Below are positions 1-11,188 of a stretch of DNA of 64,000 bases, piece after piece. Both the position numbers and the translations under genes were made by a program. The stretch is from Galaxea fascicularis (taxonomy: Eukaryota; Cnidaria; Anthozoa; Scleractinia; Euphylliidae): contig OX419345.1 of assembly GCA_948470475.1 (NCBI GenBank), positions 7,522,090 to 7,586,089 of the forward strand. Direction: 5' to 3'. The number at the start of each line of letters is the position of its first letter. The stretch's first letter is position 1. The notes under the pieces are model-generated. The model had not been told where the DNA came from. It did no database searches and worked only from the letters and a program-made list of their open reading frames with translations.

Positions 1-389
1 CTGTACAACCTCCAGCTCTACCACCACAGGGAATTTATTTCAATTTTGTACAACTGCATATGCATATGCAGTGGTTCAGCATTACCCTTCATTCAATTTA
101 GTGTTTTCTTTGTTTTATTGTTCTTATGTTATGTTGCAAACATGTACACCAGAACAAAAACAAGTAAGGTAAAATTGAACATATCAAGAAGTAAAAGACA
201 TTTTACAACAAGCATTGTTGGTCTCCCCCAGGGAATAATAATTGTCATTCTGTCTGCAATCAGTAGAACTATTTTTTTTAATTGCATTGGCAACACATAT
301 GATTAATAATACTAATGTCTGTACCTAAAGAAATGTTGAGTTGGCCTTGGTTAAGTTATTCATTAATTTTTTTTTGTTTGTCTCACCAG
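1..389. other. Non-coding stretch, probable intron
   Basis: I see no convincing gene here. The stretch ends in a long T-rich tract followed by CAG at 387-389, which looks like a splice acceptor for the short exon-like sequence that follows. Confidence 0.4.
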
Positions 390-571
390 TGTCTCAAGTC
401 CCAGAAAGTAGTACATGTAGTGAAGGATCGACTAAAACAAAAGGCAGTAGACAACAAACTAAGAAATCATCGAAAACCCGTTACTGTTCACCTTGCAAGC
501 GGCCAATGAAGGGGCATAGCAAATTTCTTGACTCACCCAAAAAAAAAAGAAGCAATAGTTGTTTTCTGTAA
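390..571 (+). pseudogene. Short Cys/Lys-rich exon remnant
   Basis: An open frame follows a polypyrimidine tract and AG acceptor at 388-389. It is Ser/Thr/Lys-rich and contains YCSPCKRPMKGHSK, a Cys-x2-Cys pair followed by a basic GH motif of the kind seen at the end of many transposon-linked proteins in cnidarians. A basic KKKR cluster follows and the frame stops at 571. It may be the last exon of a gene lying outside the window. Function is not recognisable, and the neighbouring transposon (from 611) may have cut off its 3' region. Confidence 0.25.
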
Positions 572-610
572 GGAAATATAAATGTGGTTTGGTTTGATTC
601 TGCTTTATTT

Positions 611-835
611 CAGGACGTAACCAATCGATGATCGATGACAATCAATGCCAATCGATAACAATCGATGCCAATTAATCGATTGATATTGATAATCGATAAG
701 CAATCGATCGTCCAGGTTGGTGTGATTATCGATTGTCATTGATTGTCATCGATTTTCATTGATTAGCATTGGTTATCATCGATTATCAATATTAATCGAT
801 TAATTGGCATGGATTGCCATCGATTGTTGATAGAT
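611..835. repeat. ATCGAT-rich left terminus with internal foldback
   Basis: The left end contains more than a dozen copies of ATCGAT or one-base variants. Bases around 645-700 pair with about 778-830 as a long imperfect inverted repeat, with a spacer of about 80 bases around the word GTCCAGGTTGG. The pattern could give a long hairpin or an array of binding sites for the element's own DNA-binding protein. Repeat and pairing are visible directly; the role is inference. Confidence 0.7.
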
Positions 836-1548
836 AATTTGTCGGTCAAGATTTCTAAAGGAACAGCCTCTTGGTGTATTCTAATGATAAACACAATGAC
901 AGTCTAGGACATCGGCAGAAGACCAGGTTTTATATCGCACTGATAATTCATTTAGCTTAACTGAATAAAGTTTACGGAAAGTGGCACAGCGTTAAAGTAA
1001 GTCTTTTTAAAGTTACAACAATCTAATATTATTAAAGTACAATAAACATGAACTTTGTATCCTCAAACATCTAGAGCATAACCTGTAAACGCTTACAATT
1101 TAAAAAAAGGCGATTCTGCTATGTGTGCAACTGTTTCCATGATTTATGTTGTGGATTTTTGTCGTTCTTTTCACACAAGCGATGCCACTCAAAATCGCCC
1201 TTGCGAACCAGCAACTTGGCCTCGAATCCACAGAAAATATGACCTTACACTAGACCTAACGACAAAGACGACACGATCTTTTTTCTAAGAGCCGTTTACT
1301 CATTTCATCACCTTTTGAAGACACTCTCAAAGTGATCAAAATCGCAGTTGGTTGCTGCGCGAACGCTACAAAACAGTGGAATCGCAACATGAATTTTAGG
1401 AATTTGCACAATAATCACCTATGCACTTGGGCCTTATTAATTGGTCGAGTGTTAACTGTCTGCAACTTGACCAGTTGACAGAAATTGGTTTTCAATATAA
1501 AGTTTAATAACCCTTCCAAAAACAAATGCCTCTCACCCGTGTTAGCTC
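836..1548. other. Non-coding interior of the TIR element
   Basis: No ORF or motif that I can support. It could be a terminal untranslated region for the minus-strand ORF beyond it. Confidence 0.4.
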
Positions 1549-2426
1549 TCAAACAAGAACAGCATTACTCATCGCTTTCAGAGTGTTACTATCATCACAA
1601 AATATATTTACGTTCGCTTGTGCAAACATAAAACAAGTCAACAGCAATGCAAGCAGTATAGAAAACAGAAAGGTTAGCTCCTCGAAAACTAAAGTTGCTT
1701 GAATGGACATCAGTGTAACAATGATGTGAAGGTAAATCGCATTTGCCATGTAAGCATTTATCAGATCAGTCATAAACAATAACAGCAGTAATAGGTGAAC
1801 CACCCTTTCTTTTATTTCATCAAAATAATAGATAAACTGTGAAGGTTGTACAATTTTCCGTGCTTGACAAAACCAAGACGAAGTAGGGGAAGAATAGCAG
1901 GTACTCGTTTTTGCAGTAAGAGACTCAGCTGAAGGGTCCAAACTGTGGCTAGTGGTGCTTTCGTGACCACTAGCAACTGTGCTTGTGGCAGCGGCTGTAC
2001 ATGTAATGTTGCCTGCTTTTTTCCTTGCAGCTCTAACCTTCTCTATCAGGACCGTTTTTTTCAACTTTTTTTGTACGGCTCACCCATTTCGTCTAAAATC
2101 TCGTGCAATAACTTCATGGTCATATCCTCAGGGTTGCCTTTCTTTAGTTTGTCCCTTTCATCTTCTCGTTGCATATTCTCTTTTTTCTTCTCTTCGTCCA
2201 TTTCCTGCAGTTGTGGCAATTCCTTGAAAATATCCGTCAAATTGATGTAAATCGGCCATTTAGGCTGTGAGCAACTAACCTTGCCCACTACTTTGAGAAT
2301 GGAAAGCACTTCAGACCAACGAAAGCTGGGAGTACTTTCCAACTCCCACCCAAGACAGGCTTTTTTCTCAAAATTTAATACCCTAAAGCAAATGGCCAGT
2401 ATCACGTGACCATATTGCGGGCTCAA
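1549..2426 (-). pseudogene. Hypothetical Lys/Glu-rich protein, two overlapping frames
   Basis: A minus-strand frame from 2426 to 2061 encodes about 120 residues ending in a charged, coiled-coil-like stretch (KKKENMQREDERDKLKKG, then LLHEILDEMGEPYKK). At that point the next frame begins with MKKTVLIEKVRAARKKAG and runs to 1549, which suggests one protein broken by a single-base shift near 2062. The N-terminal part contains FRWSEVLSILKVVGKVSC, typical in composition of a real globular domain. The C-terminal 70 residues turn hydrophobic and may be read-through. It lies inside the 611-4820 element and could be its own protein. No family was recognised. Confidence 0.4.
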
Positions 2427-4324
2427 GTTATGAGCTATCGAGGTCAGCTGTTTTTTTTTAAGTTGACTGCTGATCAGGTACTGGTTTTCAATTGGATCGC
2501 AGGCTCAAGCCAGGACAAAACGAGGCTTAATTTTTCGTCCTGTAAGCAATATTCGCCGCCTACCTTGACTATTTCTCAGTTCTTTTTCTGTTTAAACCGA
2601 TGAGAATCAGCCTTTGGATGTTAAGAGGAACAAATTGGATTGCCTGGCTTTGCTATTTTATAGTTTATGAATCTTCAAGAGAAAAGATCGTGTGGTTTCG
2701 CAGTGTTTTAATCATGCAGGCGCTGTCTTTGATTGCTGACTTTTGCTGTGTAATGATGAACTGGACGGTTTCGCCGCTAAAAATCCTTAATTGAAGAAGC
2801 TTCCTTGGTGGACACGGGAAGTAACACAAAGTGACAGTGAAAAACTTCAAGGCCCGCTAAGGATTTGTATCTGCTTAGCAAATGAATACTTTTGCAGTGT
2901 GAAATGACGGCTTCTGATTTAGCTCTGTGTTCGGAGTGATAAATTTGTTAACTGGCAGGTTAGTACTCCTGTTGTGTTTTTTATATGACAAATGGTGACT
3001 TGTCTCTGTGCCTACGAGTTATGTTTGTTACTTGTCTTAGTTTTCCAATTTCTACGAGGAACGCTGAAGAAACATTAGCCGGCATCGTTCTTTGTCTTCT
3101 TACCTCTTGTTGTTTTCATGCTGTTTCAACTAAAAAATGCTTGTCTTTTTTCCAAATGCATATTTTCGATCCTAAAACTCTTTGCTTTCCCTGCTATCGC
3201 TCATTTTTTTGGCAAAGAATTGCTTGAAGAAAAGCCAAGCGAAGTCCGGACGGTTTATATACTTGGCTTCGTTTTGTTGATATTATTGGAAACTCGCAAA
3301 GAGTAATCGACAACTCATTGCCAAACATAAACACGATTTTTAAGAGCTGCAGCATTGGAAATGCCAGTGATATGTTGTTCCTCAAAAGCAATTCTTGTTG
3401 TTAGTGAAAAAATCGCAGATTTTCAAGGCTATTGCAGTAAAAACTCCTTTGTTCAATGTTTACGGCTGAAAAATGTTTTCCAGAAATCCTGAGTCAGATG
3501 TTATCATTAACAGTGATGTCAAAAATAATACCACCCACGACTTGTAGTCAAGGTTTGTTGTTTGCAATATTTGTAATTGATCGAAGTCAAGAATAAAACC
3601 ATTCTCAACATCACTAGATAATTGCAGCTGATCACCTGAGTTGATTCATCGCTAAAATACTATGCTCGATCAGTCTGTCGCAGTCACTTTTCTCAAGGAA
3701 AAGTAAAGTCGATTTTGCTCAACGTTTTTCCATGTTATTGTAAAAAGGGCATCTACGGCACTTTCTATCGTCTTTACTGCAATAGATAACAAGAATAACA
3801 CCATAAAATGTTCAAAACAAGGCGAGCAAAGTACTTTTGTTCTTTTATGGGCGGTGTTGAAGAAAGCTCACTTTGGGGTTTTATCGCACTTTTGCTGTAA
3901 AATATTTTGTTTTGATAGATTAGAATGTCACCAATGTCGGTTGTCAAGTTGGTTTGATAGCGGGACACTAGAACTGTTAACCTAGTGAAGTGATTTTTAC
4001 TATTTGTATCGAAATGTAATCAGATGTAATTAAACTGTGATGAAGAAAAGTTTGTTAATCGTTTTTGCTCATCATAATCATATAGTTCCTGTGAAACAAA
4101 GCCCGATGATATTTCGAAAATCTACGTTTGCACTTGATTGAATGGTGGCTTTGGTTCTGCAGCAAAACAGTAAGAATATATATAATGTAATCACAATATA
4201 GAGAAGTCCTTACTGGAGTCATGGCTCAAGTCTTGTGGCATTGCCATATTAGTTTATCTGTAAATGCTAATATTGAGGAAATAATTGTGGAGCTCCGCTT
4301 TTAGGCTTGCCTAAATATATATAT
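2397..4324 (+). repeat. Inverted long repeat, copy 1
   Basis: About 1.9 kb that recurs in reverse orientation at 45262-47252. The homology starts close to the word CACGTGACCATATTGCGGG at 2404 and ends at a TA-rich run after AGGCTTGCCTAAATATATAT near 4324. Several short ORFs on both strands are kept in both copies only because the DNA is so similar; I do not regard them as genes. This copy sits inside the TIR element and copy 2 inside a different gene, so the segment probably moved as a unit. Confidence 0.75.
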
Positions 4325-4750
4325 TATTTCGTTTTATTACAATAATGTTTTGATTAAAAAATTCCAAAGCAACACATAGTTAAGCTGATATTTGTTGATT
4401 TTGACTCGCTTGTGCGTGACAGTGTCTGATCACAACGCGATCTCAACTTGCAGCAACTCTGTGAAATGTGATTCTCAGATATTCTTCCTGCGGACTATTC
4501 CATCTTGTCAGTGTGTCGGCAGAGATCTGTTAGAGAACCTGAGCAACAGGGAGAAATAGATTAAAAGTTGCTTTATAGCTATTAACTGCATAAAGCATTT
4601 TGTTAAATTTACGTGTTTCAAAAAAAAGGATCTTGGTGAAATCTTGGGACGACGTAACTATTCAACTGACGAGACAGTCTAGTAAACTATTTGATCACGA
4701 AAAGCTTTTAAAGCCCAATTGATGGCAATCTATGATTCCTGAATACTTTT

Positions 4751-4820
4751 GGGTGATCGATTGGTATCGATTGATCGATTGCTTTATCGATCATCAATTT
4801 CATCGATTGGTTACGTCCTG
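4751..4820. repeat. Right terminus of the 4.2 kb element
   Basis: Reverse complement of the left terminus: the last 21 bases match exactly and the next 50 bases again consist of ATCGAT words in a different arrangement. Followed directly by TTTATTT at 4821-4827. Confidence 0.75.
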
Positions 4821-5081
4821 TTTATTTAGAATCCTCAATTAAAAGCGCATCTGTAATTTGCTACAAAGATTTGATAATTTAATAAACGTGTCATTGTTAA
4901 TACATGTTTATTGTGCAAGTTACATGTAACACTTCCATACAAGGGAGTCCCTCCCCTCCCTTACATGGTATAAAAAGTTTAATAATAAACTGATATTAGA
5001 GTATTGTAATCAAAACATGACATTCTAGTCTTCTTCATCAAGGTCAAGTCCTCTGAAACTTTCATCCTTACTGACTGGAAA

Positions 5082-6262
5082 TTATTTTCTGATGGCTACA
5101 TATGCACAAGGAGGTAAAGGAATCCTCTTCGCCCCCAACATCCCATACACCAACCTTGAGAACTCTCTATAGGAAACACCTCTTAAGAAACTGTAAGAGA
5201 TCAGTGGAAAAAAGTTTGTTACCAAACTTTGGGTCTGGCTAAACTATAAACATTGTTTTCTTGGGATTGCCGCTCAGGTGCCTAAACTGGGAAACCTGTT
5301 GCAGAAACAATATTTGTTTTTGACAAAGTAAGAAATGTTTCTTGTTTATGACACAACACATTATTTGTTTCTGCAACAAATGTTACCATAACATGACTCT
5401 TTCACTTTTTGGCAACAGCGGCACGTACTTCAAATAATATTGGAAGTGTCGATTGCTAAGTATTTATAGGAGCGCCAATCTAAGAATCTCAAAAATGAAA
5501 ACATTAAAATTCATTACTTTGGAATTCACAGCAGTTTACATGGCTCACATTTCTTCACTACCCATTTGTCGATACAATTGCTTCGCTGCAGTTTTGTATT
5601 TACCTGCTGCCAACCTAAGACTCCATTTCTGAAGGCAAACCGCTGAAATCCAGGATGTTCAGTTATACAGGTCAAGGTAGTATCAGGGGCAAGGTCTTGA
5701 AGGACAAGATCACTTTTCATTGAATCTAAGCAACCCTCCAACTCACTGCAGCAATAACATTTGCTGATGTTTTGAAGGAAAACAATACCGCAATTGCTAC
5801 ACTTGCACCTAAAACATACAAACACTACATAATTTAAGGAAAAACCGATGCAAGCAATTGAAATAAAAAAAAGCAGGCTTTAAGGTAAACACAAGATCAT
5901 GCTAACAACAAAGTAAGTGAGTGGAAGCATCTAAATGTAAACAAAGTCTGCTAAGTGAACACGTGTTGTGATAGTGCGTACAACTCACTTACTTCAACCT
6001 TCCCATGGAACCGGTCCTTGAGTTTTCATTCCAGTTCTTCGTCGGCCTCTCTCTCCTTTTCATAATTTGTTGTCCATTCCTCGTGGGCGAGTGGATCATC
6101 AGCATGGGGTACAACATCCTCATTGCTCGAAGTTGGCAAAGATCTGCCTAACTCATGCATTGACTCCTCTGTTTTGATTTCAATGTCGTATTCAGGGATA
6201 AAATAAATTTCGGAGTCCTCCGCGTCATAATTCATTTCTGAATCAGAAGATGTGGTCGACAT
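5082..6262 (-). pseudogene. P2RX7 intracellular C-terminal-like domain protein, decayed
   Basis: Three exons fit. Exon 1 (5982-6262) starts MSTTSSDSEMNYDAEDSE and is acidic. Exon 2 (5604-5808) carries a Cys cluster CKCSNC, then CYCCSELEGC and CITEHPGF, the signature of the zinc-binding C-terminal domain first known from the P2X7 receptor. Exon 3 (5082-5190) gives YREFSRLVYGMLGAKRIPLP and ends in TAA. The intron before CKCSNC is phase 2 (TT|GT...AG|G), as in the second copy at 57196. Exon 1 has an in-frame TGA at 6026-6028, and exon 3 does not keep phase with the obvious exon 2 donor. There is no ion-channel part. The domain occurs in many cnidarian proteins of unknown role, so calling it a receptor would be wrong. 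Confidence 0.65.
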
Positions 6263-7798
6263 TGTTAATTTAAGCCAATTTATATGACTATGAAGCTCCT
6301 GTGATAACAATATCACCGTGCGAAGCCTTCCATATTCTGAGAATTACAAGAGCGTGGCTTCTGAATCGTTCTCGATTTGACGTCACAGCGCTTCGCTCGT
6401 CCCAGACTCATTTCACGCGGTCATGGAGCCATCGAAGCTTGACTTCAACAGGGCATAGAATATCGAGGATTTAACCAAATCAAAATTTTTTGCGGCAAAA
6501 TACTCCAAAAAATATAGATAATTGTTTTAGCGAAAAACAATTTTTGGGTTTAGGTGCACTTTAACACAAGTACTGACTTATACCATGGGAAATCATGTAT
6601 ACGCATATCTTTGACGTGATGAATTGCATAATGAAAAAAATCAGAATCTTACGTAGGCTGTTTGTAGTCGTATATTTTTCGGTTTGATTGAATGTCACCA
6701 TCTTGGTTTTCTTGATTGCTTCTATTGTATGGCCTCCCTCTTGCTTTGTCATGTTGGGCGCAGTCTGGGTAGAGTGCAAAATCTACTGAGAGAGGTGGGA
6801 ATTACTTATTATTTTCTGCTGTATTTCTCTTTTTTCTTCATTTTTTCATTTAATTTAATATATTTTTGTCATAATTATCATTTTTTTCTTATGTTCCGGA
6901 ATGTTCCGTGTTCCTGCTTTTATTTACCGCCGATGTGAAGACCATGAACATCAGAAATATTTATGGTATATCATCATGTCTAAAAACACGAGAAAAATTC
7001 AAACCACAAACAGCAACAGTGATTAGTTTGTGGTTTTCTTGTTTGCTCATGTGTCCTGAACTTTACTATTCTTGCTAACTTCACAATTAACACTCCTGAA
7101 ATGTGGGAAATGGTCACAGGACCAAAAAAGCGGGAAACTGTTCTCTTGAACGCAACTTTTGAAGGCAAAAGTGTTGGGTTAACAGCGTTAAACATCAACA
7201 AAACGGCCATCGCTCGCTTTTTTAAGGTGCACGAGAAGGGTTTGCACCCAAAAGTAATTTAAAAATGGGAAAAGAGAAAACATATGGCCATTATTGAAAG
7301 GGACATTCCTTGTGCCAATTGGCACAAAAACTGCACGTCATCGCCTTTTCTACCTCGAAAGATCAAGATACCTTACAGGATGATGATTTTCAGGCAACAT
7401 TTGATACTCGATATTACCGTGACCATCTCCTCTAAGTGTTCGTCAGATATCCACCGTAATGTTGTCACTTTGATCTCTCTCTCTTTGTAGAATCTTCTTA
7501 TGCTTTGTTAGCTAAGTCCACGTGTTTCTATCGGATGAAAAACTACGATGAATAAGAAATAAATTGTGGGTTTACGGGAAATCCAAAGACAGCAGGAATG
7601 CATAGCTCACTAATTGCGTTGTACAAATACTTCCATTCGACAAGGTCTCATTTAAAATTAACTCATTTTTTCAGGCCAGTCTATTGGCTCCAGTCTCTCG
7701 CGAGTTTAGCGTTGTGGTCAAACCATTTCCAGGCTACCTCTTTCCAACTCTTTTGAGTATTCCAGAACACAGAATGCGAATGCAAAAAAGAACTAAGC
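6263..7798. other. Intergenic, no gene seen
   Basis: Contains T-rich runs around 6820-6890 and short unrelated ORFs. I found no motif, terminal repeat or splice pattern I could support. Confidence 0.4.
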
Positions 7799-7850
7799 AG
7801 CATGGAATCGAGGCCACATGATTCCAGAATGCAAAATGCAGAGTGCTAAT
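7799..7850 (+). repeat. Direct repeat flanking the IS4EU-like element, left copy
   Basis: AGCATGGAATCGAGGCCA followed by a divergent stretch and CAGAATGCAAAATG. The same sequence recurs in the same orientation at 13794-13845, just outside the other end of the element. Confidence 0.7.
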
Positions 7851-7988
7851 ATCATAATTTATAGAACATTTTCACTCACGTGACAAAATTTGCATATCGT
7901 CATGACAACCGACTCCATCTGCCATATTGGTGTTCCATTGCAGAAGAACGCCTGTACGACATTCTTGCATTCTTATCGAAGTTTTGTC

Positions 7989-9220
7989 ATCATGGTCCTT
8001 TGCCTCATTGTCGGATGTGGCAATAAAACGGGGATGATACGGCCAACGACTGAAAAAGCTTTTCTCGTGTTCCACGTGTTGTTGTCAACCAAGGAGAGTA
8101 CATGGAAGAGTTGACTACAGAGCGAAGAAGGTGGATTTCGACAATCAGCAGAGAGAACTTAAGTGATTCAATTTTAGAAAATGACCGGGTTTGCAGCAAG
8201 CATTTCGTATCAGGAGAACCTGCTAAAGACTGATTTTAAGGTAAAAACCCAAACTCATGCAGCAACACAAACTGATGAATTTGAATACTTATTCAAGGAG
8301 ACAGTCATCCAGCCTTTTACAGAAGAGTACTTTGTCAATGAAGACAGGGTGCGGTTTTACACTGGTTTGCCTGGTTTTGATGTACCTAACACCACTTTTC
8401 GTTTCCTTAGCCCGTTTGTTAGTCGAAACAGCAAAACAATGACATTATTTCAAGAATTTGTTATGGTTTTAATCAAACTAAGACTTAATGTTCCACTACA
8501 AGACCTAGCCTTTTGGTTTGGAGTCTCTCTTTCAACTGTTTCAAGGACATTTACTGCATGGTTGACTGTTATGTATGTAAGGTTATCGCCCCTCATTAGG
8601 TGGCCAGAAAGAGATGAGTTACGGCGCGTACAATGCCTATGTGTTTCCAGTTTTCTTTCGGGAAGAAAACAACAATAATAATAGACTGTTTTAAAGTTTT
8701 TATAGAACGCCCTTCATATCTGCTTGCAAGGTCGCAAACGTAGTCGAATTATAAGCATCACAATACAGTGAAAGTACTTATCGGAATCACACCTCAGGGA
8801 TCGATATGCTTTACATCAAAAGCATGGGGAGGACGGACTTCTGATTAATACTTAACAGAGAGGTGTGGTTTACTAAACAACCTCAAGGCCGGGGACCTCG
8901 TGTTGGCTGACAGAGGGTTCACAATTAGTGAAAGTGTTGCACTCTACCAAGCACGGTTAGCTATCCCGGCCTTCACAAAAGGCAAGAACCAACTGGACCC
9001 ATTTGATGTAGAAAGGACACAGGGAATCGCTAATGTGCAAATACACGTGGAGCGTGTCATTGGACTTTTGAGGCAAAAATATACTATCTTGCAAATAACT
9101 CTACCATTGGATTACCTCACCTGTTCTAACAATGCTGCAAACTGTCCATTGATTGACAGGATGATCAGAGTTTGCTCAGCTCTGACAAATTTTTGCCCAT
9201 CTGTTGTCCCCTTTGAGTAA
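7989..9220 (+). pseudogene. THAP domain plus DDE_Tnp_4-type transposase, frame-broken
   Basis: The N-terminal part matches a THAP zinc finger: VGCGNKTG, then in a shifted frame [24 protein letters not shown] and [14 protein letters not shown], which supply the C2CH ligands and central Trp. Next comes a helix-turn-helix segment (FQEFVMVLIKLRLN, DLAFWFGVSLSTVSRTF, typical of the HTH_Tnp_4 fold). The DDE_Tnp_4 nuclease follows, with first Asp in IIDCFK (8684-8686), second in LVLADRGF (8909-8911) and Glu in HVERVIG (9050-9052). All three acidic residues survive, but at least three stops or frameshifts break the frame. It would recognise terminal repeats and cut and join the element. It faces the YqaJ gene and is probably its mobility partner. 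Confidence 0.85.
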
Positions 9221-9587
9221 GCTTTTTAATTCAACTTTATGTAAACAAGTGTGATGTTTAAATAAGCTTAAATTGTGAAGTACTCTAGTTTTAGGAATAG
9301 GTGCTAGATACAATAACATTAAGGCCTTCATGTAGGATGTTTATGGGAAGGGACTACTGGTGTATCCAATTGCTCAATGGAATGCAATTGCCCCTACAAA
9401 GATAAAAATATAAATTGTATTTTTAAGTTAACCTCTAATTCTCATAGTGGTTCATCAACAAAGTCATTGTCAGCACTATGTTTTTGACATTTGAACAAGT
9501 TGGGGAGATCCACCATTCATTACAACTTTCTGTTCATTCCAAGATAAATACATGTTTAAGACAGCCTAGACAAAGTGTTTTGTTAAG
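9221..9587. other. Tail-to-tail spacer
   Basis: The 367-base gap between the convergent transposase and Ulp1 ends holds the 3' ends of both. I see nothing else in it. Confidence 0.5.
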
Positions 9588-10645
9588 TCACTCAAATGTA
9601 CGAAACATTTGCAATAGACCATTCTTTAGGGAGTGATACAGATGTGCTCTCATTTTCCCGATATCCAATTGCACAGTTTGGGGTGGTATGCCATAGGCCA
9701 GGCAAGTTGCAAAGGCAGCAGCAAATACCCCGCAGTCACTGCCATTTTGCTGTTGTTGAACAGGAACAACTTGAATGCCAGTAAAATTGGCCTGTCCAAC
9801 AAGATTAATTACCTGATCTTCTACTTCACTATAAATGTTGCCATGGTAAAGACTGTCACATAAATTCACTGTGCCATCTCCACACCCCACCGAAGCTACG
9901 CACACCAAGTGTTTTTCCCTAGTATGCAAAATCTGAATAAATTCACCATTGACCTGATTAAAGTTTCTGCAGGGGCCCAAAGTTGGTCTCTGTAGGCCCT
10001 TAACTCCAGGGTTAATTTTTCTAAGACATACATGTACTGCATGAACGATATCGCAATCAAGCCATCCATGGGGGGACAAAATCAGTTTGTTGTCTTCTTC
10101 ATTAAGTTTTGCAAGGGGTGCTGACTTTTCAGTAAGGACCGTTGAAATTCCAGTTATAATGACATCTTCATTATCTGACTTGCATGAATGTAAAGAGTCC
10201 TTTGCTTCTTTAGCTTCCTTGGTATTTAGCTTGTCTTTGCCCCCTGATTTACAACCCATACATTCCCATGTTGTAAGGGCATTGTTTGGCATCCTTTTGA
10301 AGTTTAAGCATGCCAAATGAAAAAACTGTCCGTTTTCACATAATGGGTTTTGACATTTCAGGAGTTTATCTGAAGGCAATGGCTTCTTGTTGCACACACA
10401 TATGCAGTTCAGCTTTAGAGCTTCATCCAAAATTTTCTTTGTTTGCCTTTTAACTTCTCGTTCCTGGCTGCAGCAGTTTTTTGGCACAGAGCACAAAAGC
10501 ATGTTTTTGGCACTTTTTGGACTTTCAAGCAAGTTAAGTCGAAAGAACAAATGGGACATGCTTGGTTGCTGCATGTTACAACAGCATCAGTAATATTCAT
10601 CCTGCAAAAGCAGACAGAACTGAGGCCAGATGATGGCTGAGGCAC
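9588..10645 (-). pseudogene. Tandem PHD fingers and Ulp1-type cysteine protease part of the YqaJ gene
   Basis: The first PHD-type finger (VCFCRMNITDAVVTC, CPIC, FDLTCL, CFCALC) lies at about 10600-10480. A one-base shift follows near 10445. The second finger (CICVCNKK, LLKCQNPLCENGQFFHLACL, WECMGC) is in the downstream frame. The rest is a C48 (Ulp1/SENP-like) protease core: HLVCVASVG, VNLCDSLYHG, QQQQNGSDCGVF, giving the His, Asp, Gln and Cys of the family in order. The frame ends at 9588. PHD fingers read histone tails and Ulp1-like proteases cut ubiquitin-like proteins, so this tail may help the element deal with chromatin or SUMO; that is inference. The active-site residues look intact although the gene is broken upstream. 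Confidence 0.8.
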
Positions 10646-11184
10646 ATTTCGTTTCTGGGTATACCACCTTCCCAGGATTTCTGGTAGAACACAGTATCTC
10701 CAAAAGTGATTTAGTTTGGGAACAACAGAATTCCAGTGACAGATATCTGGGAGAATTCTTTCACAGAAGGCAATTTGTTCATTAAAGCCATAAACAATGA
10801 AGTCACATTAATTGTATCCAGTGGTGAATATTTGCTGTTGTGACTGGCAATAGTATGCATGTTCTCTTTTAAGACTTGTAGCTCCTTTTTATGACTTCAA
10901 ACACGAGTTGGACTTATCAGGGTAATCTTTAAGATCTGTATCATTCAAACAGTAAGGGCACTTAACCTCCCCACAGCCCTCACCACAGCAATCGCAAGAA
11001 CAAAGAAAGTCAGGTGTAGCGTGCAACCAGGGATATTGTTGATTAATAAATGTCCCACAATTTTTCACATGAAAGTTGGTGTGCTTTTCCTTCATGACCT
11101 TTTCGTATGCTTTAATCGCAATACTCTCATGTTTGAAACCGTGTTCTATAGCTGCATTCCTAAACTTGAAAATGTTCAGGTAAC
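10646..11184 (-). pseudogene. YqaJ-like nuclease domain, interrupted
   Basis: Reading down the minus strand, [17 protein letters not shown] matches the start of a YqaJ (lambda exonuclease-fold) domain. [16 protein letters not shown] and [10 protein letters not shown] supply the conserved Asp and the E-x-K metal-binding pair. HAYYCQSQQQIF and CDFIVYGFNEQI complete the core before the frame runs into the PHD region. Two in-frame TAA codons (near 10904 and 10808) break it. The 5' boundary at 11184 is not natural: a 1.5 kb element is inserted here, and the reading frame resumes on its other side at 12706. The enzyme family resects DNA ends, so it might process transposition intermediates. Confidence 0.8.
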
Positions 11185-11188
11185 ATAT

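Larger units (their letters stand above)
611..4820. mobile_element. 4.2 kb TIR element with 7-bp target duplication
   Basis: Both ends begin with CAGGACGTAACCAATCGAT in inverted orientation; 21 bases are identical. The element is flanked by TTTATTT on both sides (604-610 and 4821-4827), a 7-bp direct repeat that fits a target site duplication. The subterminal zones are packed with ATCGAT words. Inside are a frame-broken minus-strand ORF (1549-2426) and a segment (2397-4324) that recurs inverted at 45262-47252. No transposase motif was found, so the element is either non-autonomous or decayed. The CAG terminus and 7-8 bp duplication are loosely reminiscent of hAT-like ends, but the superfamily is not established. 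Confidence 0.8.

Noticed and set aside
611..835. CRISPR-like array of ATCGAT repeats
   Set aside because: The words are short, irregularly spaced and inside a transposon end of animal DNA; there are no uniform repeats or spacers.
2600..2850. Conserved small proteins in both copies of the inverted repeat
   Set aside because: Both strands are open in both copies, so conservation reflects DNA similarity rather than coding selection.
5082..6262. A P2X purinergic receptor gene
   Set aside because: Only the C-terminal zinc-binding domain is present; there are no two membrane helices and no extracellular ATP-binding region.
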